Below, in pieces: positions 23,147 through 29,701 of a stretch of 41,025 nucleotides of DNA. Origin of the DNA: Nitrospira sp. GTDB lineage: Bacteria > Nitrospirota > Nitrospiria > Nitrospirales > Nitrospiraceae. The DNA lies in contig JACOEH010000043.1 of the NCBI GenBank assembly GCA_024998685.1, forward strand, positions 1-41,025, read 5' to 3'. Both the position numbers and the translations under genes were made by a program. Within the stretch, counting starts at the first letter, position 1. Every line of letters starts with the position of its first letter. The notes below the pieces were generated by a model that was not told the DNA's origin, ran no database searches, and saw only the letters and a program-made list of their open reading frames with translations.

Positions 23147-24288
23147 GCCTGAGAGGAGTGTGACGCTTCTTCAGCCTCGATCAGGCGTCTGAGTTCAGCC
23201 TTGATGTGTTGCTCGGCAACATCAGGTACGATTCGCTGAACGGCCTGTTCGACGGTTTGTTCGGCGACGCTTCGGACGAGGTCGTCGGCAATCAACGGTG
23301 CCTGCTTCATTGCAGCTGCCCGTACCTCATCCTTCATCATCTCATCTATCGAACCCACTTGCTCACGAATCATCTCGGGAGCAAGTTTTTTGACGCCGGC
23401 TTCGGTATGTTCACGCACTGCTCGATCAATGTTCTCTCCAATGGAGGATTCGACCAAGTCAGTCAAGGTTTGCCGGATGATGGGCTCGCTGTTTTCGAGT
23501 TCCTTCCTGATGAGAGCCGGTAATGCCTGAGAGACCAGAGGCTGAAGAATCGATGCGAGGTATTCCTGGGAGAGAATGCTCCCTAACTGTGCTTGCAACT
23601 CCTTCTGAACAGTCGGTCGGACATGGGTTCCCAGTTTCTCGTCGATCACGCGAGGAAGCAGCTCGATAAGGCTCTGCTGGCTTCGTGTGGTCATCGATCG
23701 CAAGAGTTGGTCGAAGAGACCCTTCATGGCATCTTCGGGGGCCGCTGCGACGATTGGTGGCGCCGGTGATGTGTTGTGTGAGTTGTCAGGCTGGCCCATA
23801 ATTTCCTCCTGATCCTGGCCACTTGCCGGTTGGTCGATCGCTTCATCATCGGAATCGGTTGAAGTCGAACTCGGCGGCCAGACGCGCCGTTTCAGACCTT
23901 TGTCGTTTGAGGCACCAGCCTGGTGTTGCTGAAGAGATCGAATCATGTCGAGTAGATCCTCAGATTGAAACGGTTTCTTCAGGAATGCCTTGACACCTAA
24001 CGCGCGGAGGTGATTTTCGTCCGGGCGATCAGCCGGATTCACCAACGAAATGAGGTAGGTTTCCGTCAAATTGTCCAGTTTGTTGATCTCCTTGCAAAAT
24101 CCCGAAAACGTCATGTTGTCGAGATGGTAGTCCGCGATGATCAGCGATGGAGAGCTTCGTCGAGCGGCCTCAAGGGCGGCTGGTCCGTCTTGAAACCCAA
24201 TGACCTCAAACCCTTCCGGGATTGAAATCTGTTCCACCAACCGTCTCACTGCAGGGCTGCTGTCCACCACAAAGATCGGCGAAGCCAT
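23143..24288 (-). CDS. Response regulator with long helical C-terminal region
   Basis: The 381-aa protein starts with a CheY-like receiver (1–120): D9 in the acidic pocket, phospho-acceptor D53 in IIADYHLDN, and K104 in FLKKPF. The second acidic pocket residue is Ser (VVDSSP instead of VVDDSP). A disordered acidic/Pro-rich linker (about 125–185) follows. The rest (about 190–381) is a long series of amphipathic helices with repeated PxxxxxxLxxxxxxx spacing (LLPRVIDEKLG, LQPLVSQALPALI, LAPEMIREQVG, IVPDVAEQHI). No DNA-binding, kinase or enzymatic output is seen. The ATG at 24288 is supported by GGGAGA upstream and a TTGACA promoter. It converges on the small basic gene with four bases of overlap. 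Confidence 0.8.
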   Translation of the reverse strand: MASPIFVVDSSPAVRRLVEQISIPEGFEVIGFQDGPAALEAARRSSPSLIIADYHLDNMTFSGFCKEINKLDNLTETYLISLVNPADRPDENHLRALGVKAFLKKPFQSEDLLDMIRSLQQHQAGASNDKGLKRRVWPPSSTSTDSDDEAIDQPASGQDQEEIMGQPDNSHNTSPAPPIVAAAPEDAMKGLFDQLLRSMTTRSQQSLIELLPRVIDEKLGTHVRPTVQKELQAQLGSILSQEYLASILQPLVSQALPALIRKELENSEPIIRQTLTDLVESSIGENIDRAVREHTEAGVKKLAPEMIREQVGSIDEMMKDEVRAAAMKQAPLIADDLVRSVAEQTVEQAVQRIVPDVAEQHIKAELRRLIEAEEASHSSQA

Positions 24289-24319
24289 GAAAAATTCTCC
24301 CAACTTTTTAGTTTCTTCG

Positions 24320-24348
24320 AAGCTAGCAAGGGGGGTATTCTTTGTCAA
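24320..24348 (-). promoter_or_regulatory. Promoter of the helical-tail response regulator
   Basis: On the minus strand, consensus TTGACA (24343–24348), a 17-base spacer and TAGCTT (24320–24325). Transcription would begin near 24313, 25 bases before the ATG at 24288, which supports that start over longer in-frame candidates. Confidence 0.55.
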
Positions 24349-24428
24349 GAAAACCATCGATAGGTGATTGGATTCATGAAGTATTTCGCGCAGGATCGGT
24401 TGCGGACTGAAATCAGGTAGGTCCATAC

Positions 24429-25154
24429 ATGAGTTCATCGATCCGAGTTGTGTTTTTCGATGCAGCCGATACCCTCTTTCACGTGCATGGGTCGGTCGCT
24501 GAGATTTATCTTCGACATGCGGTTGACTTCGGCTTCCCGCAGAAACCAGACTCGTTGGTCGCAATCAAACAAGCCTTCAGCCGAGCGTTCCGTGAAGCGC
24601 CGCAGCCGGTCTTTGCAGCGGTAGAACCGGCACGAATCAAGCAGAGTGAACGGCTGTGGTGGTTCGATATCGTTCATCACGTCTTCTATCGTGTGGGCAT
24701 GTTCGAGCGATTCGACGAGTTCTTCGATCATGTGTTTCGTGTATTTGAGGACCATCGATCATGGCGCTTGTTTCCTGAAACAGCTTCCACGTTGACTCAG
24801 CTCAAAGCACGAGATCTGGAGCTCGGGATCATCTCGAATTTCGATTCCCGTCTCTTTACGGTGTTGCGTGGACTCGGAATCGCCGATGCATTCGACACGG
24901 TGACTATCTCGAGTTTGGCCCAAGCCGCAAAACCTGCTCCCCAGATCTTTCACATCGCGTTGGAGAAGCATGCCGTCGATCCGGAGGAGGCCTTGCACAT
25001 CGGCGATAGTCTGCGGGACGACGTGGAAGGAGCGACAAAAGCCGGGCTTCACGCCGCTCTGTTGGACCGTGACGGAAGACAGCACGGAACAGGCGTTCGG
25101 ACCATCAAGAGCTTGGAGGAGTTGTTCCCGCTTCTAGATCGGTTCCAGGAGTAA
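24429..25154 (+). CDS. HAD-superfamily (subfamily IA, REG-2-like) hydrolase
   Basis: The 241-aa haloacid-dehalogenase-fold protein has an alpha-helical cap inserted after motif I. Motif I is VVFFDAADTLF (nucleophile D11); the usual DxD is DxAD, so the general acid/base two residues on is Ala, as in the REG-2/HDHD3-like branch. Motif II is ISNFDSR, motif III a Lys in AAKPAPQIF, and motif IV IGDSLRDDVEGA. The family includes phosphatases of small phosphorylated metabolites; the substrate here is unknown. The stop overlaps the converging sirtuin gene by 21 bases. It is divergent from the response regulator. Confidence 0.85.
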   Translation: MSSSIRVVFFDAADTLFHVHGSVAEIYLRHAVDFGFPQKPDSLVAIKQAFSRAFREAPQPVFAAVEPARIKQSERLWWFDIVHHVFYRVGMFERFDEFFDHVFRVFEDHRSWRLFPETASTLTQLKARDLELGIISNFDSRLFTVLRGLGIADAFDTVTISSLAQAAKPAPQIFHIALEKHAVDPEEALHIGDSLRDDVEGATKAGLHAALLDRDGRQHGTGVRTIKSLEELFPLLDRFQE

Positions 25155-25868
25155 TGGCATGAGATCTTTTGCACGGCCCTGCAGTGAGATGTCGACCGAT
25201 GCCGACTGTGGGGTGGGATCGAGATTGACTTCGGCGACGAACGCACCGGCCTGTTTTGCAATCGACGCGAATCCGGCTGCAGGATATACAATTCCCGACG
25301 TCCCAACGACGAGTAGGAGGTCGCAGTGTTTGAGTGCTCTGGTGCAGCAGTCGAGATCCTCCGCAAACAAGGATTCTCCGAACCAGACAATATGGGGCCG
25401 GAGCAGCGACCCGCAACGGAGACAGGACGGTAGGATCGAAATCGGCACATCGCGGTTGTTTTCCACCATGCCACAGCCGGTGCAGCGAACTTTCCAGAGG
25501 TTGCCGTGAATCTCAGAGAGTTTCCGTGAGCCGGCGTCTCGATGCAGCCCGTCCACATTTTGCGTGATCAGCCAAAAGTCCGGACGGCTGCGCTCCAGTT
25601 CAACGATGGCTGTGTGAGCATCGTTCGGCTGTTTTGTGGCGATCAACTCACGCCGCCAGTTGTACCACTCCCACACGAGGCGAGGATCTCGTTCAAATGC
25701 TTGGGGTGTGGCGAGGTCTTCTGCTTGGTAATTGCGCCATAAGCCGTCTGCACCGCGAAATGTCGGCACACCGCTGTCGGCCGAGATCCCGGCGCCGGTG
25801 AGTACGGTGATGCTTCCGGCAGCGGCGAGTCGTTGTTTCACAAGCACAAGGTTGGAACTGGGCCCCAT
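25134..25868 (-). CDS. cobB: NAD-dependent protein deacylase (sirtuin, CobB/SIRT5-like)
   Basis: The 244-aa sirtuin removes acyl groups from protein lysines using NAD. It shows VLTGAGISADSGVPTFRG (NAD-binding, 22–39), TQNVDGLHRDAG (102–113), catalytic H121 in IHGNLW, and four zinc cysteines C129, C132, C149 and C152. Y69 and R72 in WYNWRR form the YxxR pair that in SIRT5 and bacterial CobB recognises acidic acyl groups, so desuccinylation/demalonylation is expected besides deacetylation. AGGAGG lies 11 bases before the ATG. It is convergent with the HAD gene and divergent from the PanE fusion. Confidence 0.93.
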   Translation of the reverse strand: MGPSSNLVLVKQRLAAAGSITVLTGAGISADSGVPTFRGADGLWRNYQAEDLATPQAFERDPRLVWEWYNWRRELIATKQPNDAHTAIVELERSRPDFWLITQNVDGLHRDAGSRKLSEIHGNLWKVRCTGCGMVENNRDVPISILPSCLRCGSLLRPHIVWFGESLFAEDLDCCTRALKHCDLLLVVGTSGIVYPAAGFASIAKQAGAFVAEVNLDPTPQSASVDISLQGRAKDLMPLLLEPI

Positions 25869-25958
25869 GATGTTACCGTCCTCCTAAGTGCGGCTGCGTC
25901 GCCGCGCAACCGCATGCTATAGTATGCCCGTTTCACAGGCAACCAAGAGGATGAGAGC

Positions 25959-27305
25959 ATGAAACAGATCTTGATGATCGGCGCCGGGTCTGTCGGCGGG
26001 TTTTTCGGAGCACGATTGGCCAAGCATAATCCCAACGTGTCGTTTTTGCTGCGGCCGAATACGCTGGCGGCCGTCAAACAACACGGATTGACGATCCGCA
26101 GCGCAGACGGAACGTTTACGGTCAAGCCTCAAGCAGCCTCAAATGCGCGCCAGCTTCCTCGGCCGGATTTCATTGTGCTCGGCGTGAAGGCCTATGACCT
26201 TGATGAAGTCCTGAGCCAGATCGAACCGGTGCTGACCGAAAAAACAGTGATTCTCACCTTACAGAATGGGATCGATACCGAAGACCGTCTCCTTGCGCAG
26301 ATCCAACGAGATTGTGTAGTCGGCGGCGTGGCCTATATCTATTCCAGAATCGCCGAGCCCGGCGTCATCGAGCATTATAAAAAGGGGGCGGTGGCTATCG
26401 GCGAACTGATGGGAAATGAAAGCGAGCGTCTTCTCGCCATCCGTGACCTATTCACCTCGGCCGGCATTCCTTGTCAATTGTCAAAGGACATTCGCCGCGC
26501 GAAGTGGGAAAAGATGTGTTGGAACTGCGTCTTCAACCCAATTACCGTGCTCATCGATGACCATGTGGCCAAGGCGCTCGATCACCCGGAGATGACGGGC
26601 GTCATCCGGCAGATCGTCGGGGAAGTGGCGGCAGTCTCGGCCGCCATGAAAGTACCGCTGCCGTTGGATATGCCGGAACGAGTCGTGAAAGCGACACAGG
26701 AGATTCGCGACATCCATACCTCCATGTACGACGATTGGAAGGCGGGACGGCGGACGGAAATCGACTCCCTCAACGGCTTTATCGTCAAGAAAGGGCGCGA
26801 TCTCGGCATTCCGACTCCGGTGAATGAAGCTCTGACGGCGATGATCAAAACCATCACGGAGAAGGAACAGACCGGCCCCGGCCGAGTCCGGATCGAAGGC
26901 GCCGTGGTTCAGCCTGTCTTATTTGACCGCGCGGCCATCGCGGCATTGCCGGAAGAACACCAACTCGATGTTTCCACGCTGATGCCGGGTATGAAAGGAC
27001 GGGGGATTCGGTTGAAGGGGCTGCTCGATGTTCCGGCTTTGGCTATCGAAGCCGACCATGTCGTCTTCCATGCCTCGGATGGAACATATTCCGCCTGCCT
27101 CACGCTTGAGCAAGCTCGTGATCACGGAGTCCTGGTCTACGAGCTTGATGGAGTCCCGTTGCCCGATACAAAAGGTGGTCCGTTTCGCCTGATCACGCCG
27201 GGACTCGGGGATCTCTGTGCCAATGTCAAAGGCGTCGCACGGATTGAAGTCACCAAAGGGCCGGGACGGGATACGAGACAAACGACTTGTCCTCCGAGTT
27301 CATAG
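25959..27305 (+). CDS. panE: PanE-type ketopantoate reductase fused to a molybdopterin-oxidoreductase-like domain
   Basis: Residues 1–305 match 2-dehydropantoate 2-reductase, the NADPH step of pantothenate synthesis: GAGSVGGFFG (8–17), LQNGIDTED, catalytic-Lys region AKWEKMCWNCVFNP (181–194) and the C-terminal helical domain with RRTEIDSLNG. Residues about 311–433 resemble the sulfite-oxidase/molybdopterin oxidoreductase fold: RGIRLKGLLDVP, DHVVFHASDGTYSACL, LVYELDGVPLPDTKGGPFRL and VKGVARIEVT. The Mo-coordinating Cys of that family (normally in a CxGN-like segment) is missing; the corresponding stretch is DVSTLMPGMKG (337–347). Normal PanE is about 300 aa, so this is a fusion. CoaX and CoaE in the window act in the same pathway. 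A small membrane-protein gene follows 37 nt later. Confidence 0.85.
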   Translation: MKQILMIGAGSVGGFFGARLAKHNPNVSFLLRPNTLAAVKQHGLTIRSADGTFTVKPQAASNARQLPRPDFIVLGVKAYDLDEVLSQIEPVLTEKTVILTLQNGIDTEDRLLAQIQRDCVVGGVAYIYSRIAEPGVIEHYKKGAVAIGELMGNESERLLAIRDLFTSAGIPCQLSKDIRRAKWEKMCWNCVFNPITVLIDDHVAKALDHPEMTGVIRQIVGEVAAVSAAMKVPLPLDMPERVVKATQEIRDIHTSMYDDWKAGRRTEIDSLNGFIVKKGRDLGIPTPVNEALTAMIKTITEKEQTGPGRVRIEGAVVQPVLFDRAAIAALPEEHQLDVSTLMPGMKGRGIRLKGLLDVPALAIEADHVVFHASDGTYSACLTLEQARDHGVLVYELDGVPLPDTKGGPFRLITPGLGDLCANVKGVARIEVTKGPGRDTRQTTCPPSS

Positions 27306-27342
27306 ATGAAGATTTGATACTCCATGGCCATAGGAGGATGAT

Positions 27343-27693
27343 GTGGCGGGTGCACAAACTCCATACGCTGGATTGTTTCGCCGGGCAATCACCGGCCTCA
27401 TTCTTGGAGCAATTGCTGGAGCGATTCAAGTCTGGTTCTTCAACCGTGATCTCATGCACCTCTGGGCGGCCATTACCGCCGGAGTCATATACATGATCAC
27501 ATGGGTGATTTTCACGGACCGGCTCAGACTGGCAGGCGGTAAGATTCTTCTTGGAGGAGTGTCGGGTCTTATTGCTGCCATTGTCTGGTGGTCTATTGCC
27601 GTCCATGCTGAAGAGGCGTTCATCCAGGCGTCGGTGGCCGGTCTCTGTTTTGGTGCCGCCTATGCTTGGTCGGAAGGACGGAACGAATCATGA
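27343..27693 (+). CDS. Small four-span membrane protein
   Basis: The 116-aa protein has four hydrophobic helices (about 13–31, 38–56, 66–85, 92–107) and short polar ends. I recognise no family. The GTG start at 27343 has AGGAGG five bases upstream (27332–27337). It follows the PanE fusion by 37 nt and may share its transcript; a functional link to that redox-like fusion cannot be shown from sequence. Confidence 0.7.
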   Translation: MAGAQTPYAGLFRRAITGLILGAIAGAIQVWFFNRDLMHLWAAITAGVIYMITWVIFTDRLRLAGGKILLGGVSGLIAAIVWWSIAVHAEEAFIQASVAGLCFGAAYAWSEGRNES

Positions 27694-27859
27694 TCTGTAG
27701 ACTGAATAAATCAGCAGGCTGCGAGAAGAGAGTACTGTGGCGGAGATAAAGGATCCTTTCTGCATTATCCAGGGGTTGATTGCCGTTTCTGTAGAAAGTG
27801 AAAGGGGGCCTTGCACACCATTGCAGCGGAGCGTATGGTGATTGATAGCAAGAGCAAGC

Positions 27860-28141
27860 ATGAGAATCGGTGGTGTCTCACATCATGGGTATGGATTGAT
27901 CTTTGCTGCCGCACTTCTTTGCGTTTGTGTGCTGGGACAGATGTTGGGAATGCCCGTTACGCTGATCGGTCTGCTCACTTCCCCGGATATGCTTGCGGAG
28001 TCCGTTTCAGAAGATTTTTCTCTCACTCCGGTGTTGCCTGAACCAGGAATACTAGGCTCGAGTCGCATTCATGCCGAAGTTCAACCTTCATTATATCTTC
28101 CTGTCTTTGTGACCTCCGTCTTCCATCCTCCCCAAACGTAA
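27860..28141 (+). CDS. QMLG-family small membrane/exported protein, paralogue 1
   Basis: The 93-aa protein is one of three paralogues in the window (others at 28681 and 32077). It has a short polar N-terminus, a hydrophobic helix (LIFAAALLCVCVLG) running into QMLGMPVTLIGLLTS, then LAESVSEDFSLTPVLPEPG, a polar stretch, and a C-terminal LPVFVTSVFHPP. I chose the ATG at 27860 by alignment with paralogue 2 (both have MxI…GGV…H); a TTG at 27842 is possible. The A-E-S junction could be a signal-peptidase site or a membrane boundary. No known family comes to mind. Confidence 0.65.
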   Translation: MRIGGVSHHGYGLIFAAALLCVCVLGQMLGMPVTLIGLLTSPDMLAESVSEDFSLTPVLPEPGILGSSRIHAEVQPSLYLPVFVTSVFHPPQT

Positions 28142-28374
28142 CATCGACCGCTTAGGCGCATAGCGATTTCGGTTTTGAGTCAATAAAAAAAGGCCACGGC
28201 GGGGAAGCCATGGGATTCCACAAATGCTTTGTCGTCAATCCCTGGGATGTTTACGCCCTTCTTCTCTTGGATGGAGATAGTGGCGAAACTCGGAGATGGT
28301 CACGGACATCACACGAACCGGTCCTGGCCTCTCAGTCCTATAGCAAGACAGACTGACCATGGAGGTAAATAGCC
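28142..28374 (+). other. Intergenic stretch with a possible 48-aa reading frame
   Basis: The only candidate is a frame at 28210–28356 starting MGFHKCFVVNPWDVYALLLL, with GGGGAAG shortly before its ATG. The product has a short hydrophobic segment but no recognisable motif. I regard it as doubtful. No hairpin with a T-run is visible. Confidence 0.2.
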
Positions 28375-28464
28375 ATGCCCGGTATGAACGATGCCCTCTC
28401 CTATATCTTTTTGGGTATTTTTGTGTTCGCGATCATTGTGTTCGCGCTATTCAGTGCGGGCTAA
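28375..28464 (+). CDS. 29-aa single-span membrane peptide
   Basis: The short frame reads MPGMNDALSYIFLGIFVFAI and continues IVFALFSAG. Residues about 9–27 form one hydrophobic helix, with an acidic/polar N-terminus. A GGAGG ribosome-binding site at 28361–28365 lies nine bases before the ATG. Very small hydrophobic proteins of this kind are often subunits of membrane complexes or leader/regulatory peptides. It sits between paralogues 1 and 2 and directly ahead of a set of alternative inverted repeats, so a leader-peptide role is conceivable. Confidence 0.55.
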   Translation: MPGMNDALSYIFLGIFVFAIIVFALFSAG

Positions 28465-28480
28465 TGGCGGTAGCATTACG

Positions 28481-28638
28481 TAGGGAAATAACTCCTTGTC
28501 CGACTTCAGGGACATGAAAGCTCAAGGTGTTGAAGTCTCGGGACGGTATGAACCAGACTTCGTTTTCCCTAGACCGATTCGAGTAGGTTGGAAGATGCCG
28601 TGAGTTATTTCCGCGCCTGGGGGGCCAGGCGCGGAAAT
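28481..28638 (+). ncRNA. Candidate structured RNA / cis-regulatory leader
   Basis: Several perfect complementary segments exclude one another. GGAAATAACTC (28484–28494) pairs with GAGTTATTTCC (28602–28612). TAGGGAAA (28481–28488) pairs instead with TTTCCCTA (28564–28571). GACTTC (28502–28507) and AGACTTC (28555–28561) both pair with GAAGTC(T) at 28532–28538. ATTTCCGCGCCTGG (28607–28620) forms a 14-bp stem with 28625–28638 around a GGGG loop. The last stem competes with the first pairing. There is no U-tract after the 14-bp stem. It lies between the 29-aa peptide and paralogue 2. A riboregulator, attenuator or small RNA fits; no known riboswitch class is recognised. Confidence 0.45.
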
Positions 28639-28680
28639 GCACAAGGAGGCAGCGTTCTCATTCGCCGGGCTTACTAGGTT

Positions 28681-28998
28681 ATGTCAATACACAATGGAGG
28701 AGTCATTCACTTTTTGCCTCAGGGAACAGCCGCCGTAATCTCGGTTTTACTTGTCTGTATGTGCGTGGTATCGCAAATGCTTGGAGCACCGGTTACGCTT
28801 ATCGGCCTACTCACATCGGATATGCCGGCGGAATCTTTCTCTGAAGACTTCTCAATCCCTCCCATAATACCGGAACCAGACACATCGAGCCGTTCCAGTT
28901 TCTCTGCGGAATTCCACCCTTCAACTCATCTTCCGATCTTCTCAACGGCAGTCTTTCGTCCCCCAAGGGCGGTCTTCGGTCTCATCGTGTCGAGTTAG
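28681..28998 (+). CDS. QMLG-family small membrane/exported protein, paralogue 2
   Basis: The 105-aa paralogue has an N-terminal hydrophobic helix (AVISVLLVCMCVV) followed by SQMLGAPVTLIGLLTS, PAESFSEDFSIPPIIPEP and a C-terminal HLPIFSTAVFRPP. Conservation with paralogue 1 is strongest in these blocks and weak elsewhere, indicating an old duplication rather than assembly duplication. The ATG follows an in-frame TAG closely. An AAGGAGG at 28643–28649 lies 31 bases upstream, too far for normal use on this start unless the leader folds. The gene lies just downstream of the candidate structured RNA. Confidence 0.65.
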   Translation: MSIHNGGVIHFLPQGTAAVISVLLVCMCVVSQMLGAPVTLIGLLTSDMPAESFSEDFSIPPIIPEPDTSSRSSFSAEFHPSTHLPIFSTAVFRPPRAVFGLIVSS

Positions 28999-29199
28999 CG
29001 GACGTTCTCATCTGAGACGTTGGCGCTTGGTTCGTCAGCACTTCAAGCAATGTGTGGTGGGAAGATCTTTGTGATCCCGTAATGCCAACCATCTAGCCGA
29101 TGAATCCGTCATGTCTGGGAGGGATAGCCCCGAGAAAATCCGAAGCGCTGATCCATCATATTCTCGGTGGCATGATTGCCTCTCGCAAGGAAGGCTCCA

Positions 29200-29649
29200 A
29201 TGATTTCTGTTGCTCAATGGTCCTTGAATAAGCGTACGGTTATAGTTTCGTTACTAGCCACAAGTCTGTGGTTGTTTCTTCAGAAAGGTTGTGTGCCGGA
29301 TCCGGAGGCCGGTCCGGGCCATGCGGTGTCTGTTGTCGTTCTTGCCGTGCAGGAGGATGCCGTTTTTTACAGGCAAGGTCAGGCTGTTCCCATCAATATC
29401 AAGGATGAAAAACGAGCTGAATTGTCGAACACGCCGAGCCAATCTCTGAGGTATGCGTCCATATTGCTCCGCAAAGCGGCAGATGTCCTCGAGACCAATG
29501 AAGTCTTAGCGGTGCAATTCATCCGCCAAGTCATCTCCATTCTGAAATATCGGGTGATCCCATCACTTGTAGAATCCAATGAAGTTTTGGTCCCTATCGA
29601 TTTATCGGCAGACCAGACGGAGATAGGGACGGCTGGTGAAGAAACGTAG
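29200..29649 (+). CDS. Membrane-anchored periplasmic protein of unknown function
   Basis: The 149-aa product starts MISVAQWSLNKRTV and has one hydrophobic helix (about 14–29, VIVSLLATSLWLFL) followed by QKGCVPDP. The Cys is placed like a lipoprotein Cys but QKGC is a poor lipobox. The rest is soluble: a beta-like segment (VSVVVLAVQEDAVFYRQGQ) and helices (SLRYASILLRKAADVLE). GGAAGG precedes the ATG; a TTG eight codons upstream is less likely. It lies just before the SulP–carbonic anhydrase gene. I do not recognise the family. Confidence 0.6.
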   Translation: MISVAQWSLNKRTVIVSLLATSLWLFLQKGCVPDPEAGPGHAVSVVVLAVQEDAVFYRQGQAVPINIKDEKRAELSNTPSQSLRYASILLRKAADVLETNEVLAVQFIRQVISILKYRVIPSLVESNEVLVPIDLSADQTEIGTAGEET

Positions 29650-29701
29650 GAGAGGCATGTGAGTAACAACGGTTATACCAAAAGGGACTATTTGTTTGTC
29701 C

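Noticed and set aside
28607-28638. The 14-bp hairpin as a classical intrinsic terminator
   Set aside because: There is no T-run after the stem on either strand, so I list it as part of a candidate structured RNA instead.
28643-28649. AAGGAGG as ribosome-binding site of the QMLG paralogue at 28681
   Set aside because: It is 31 bases from the ATG, and no ATG, GTG or TTG lies within 5–12 bases of it; the in-frame upstream sequence has a TAG stop.
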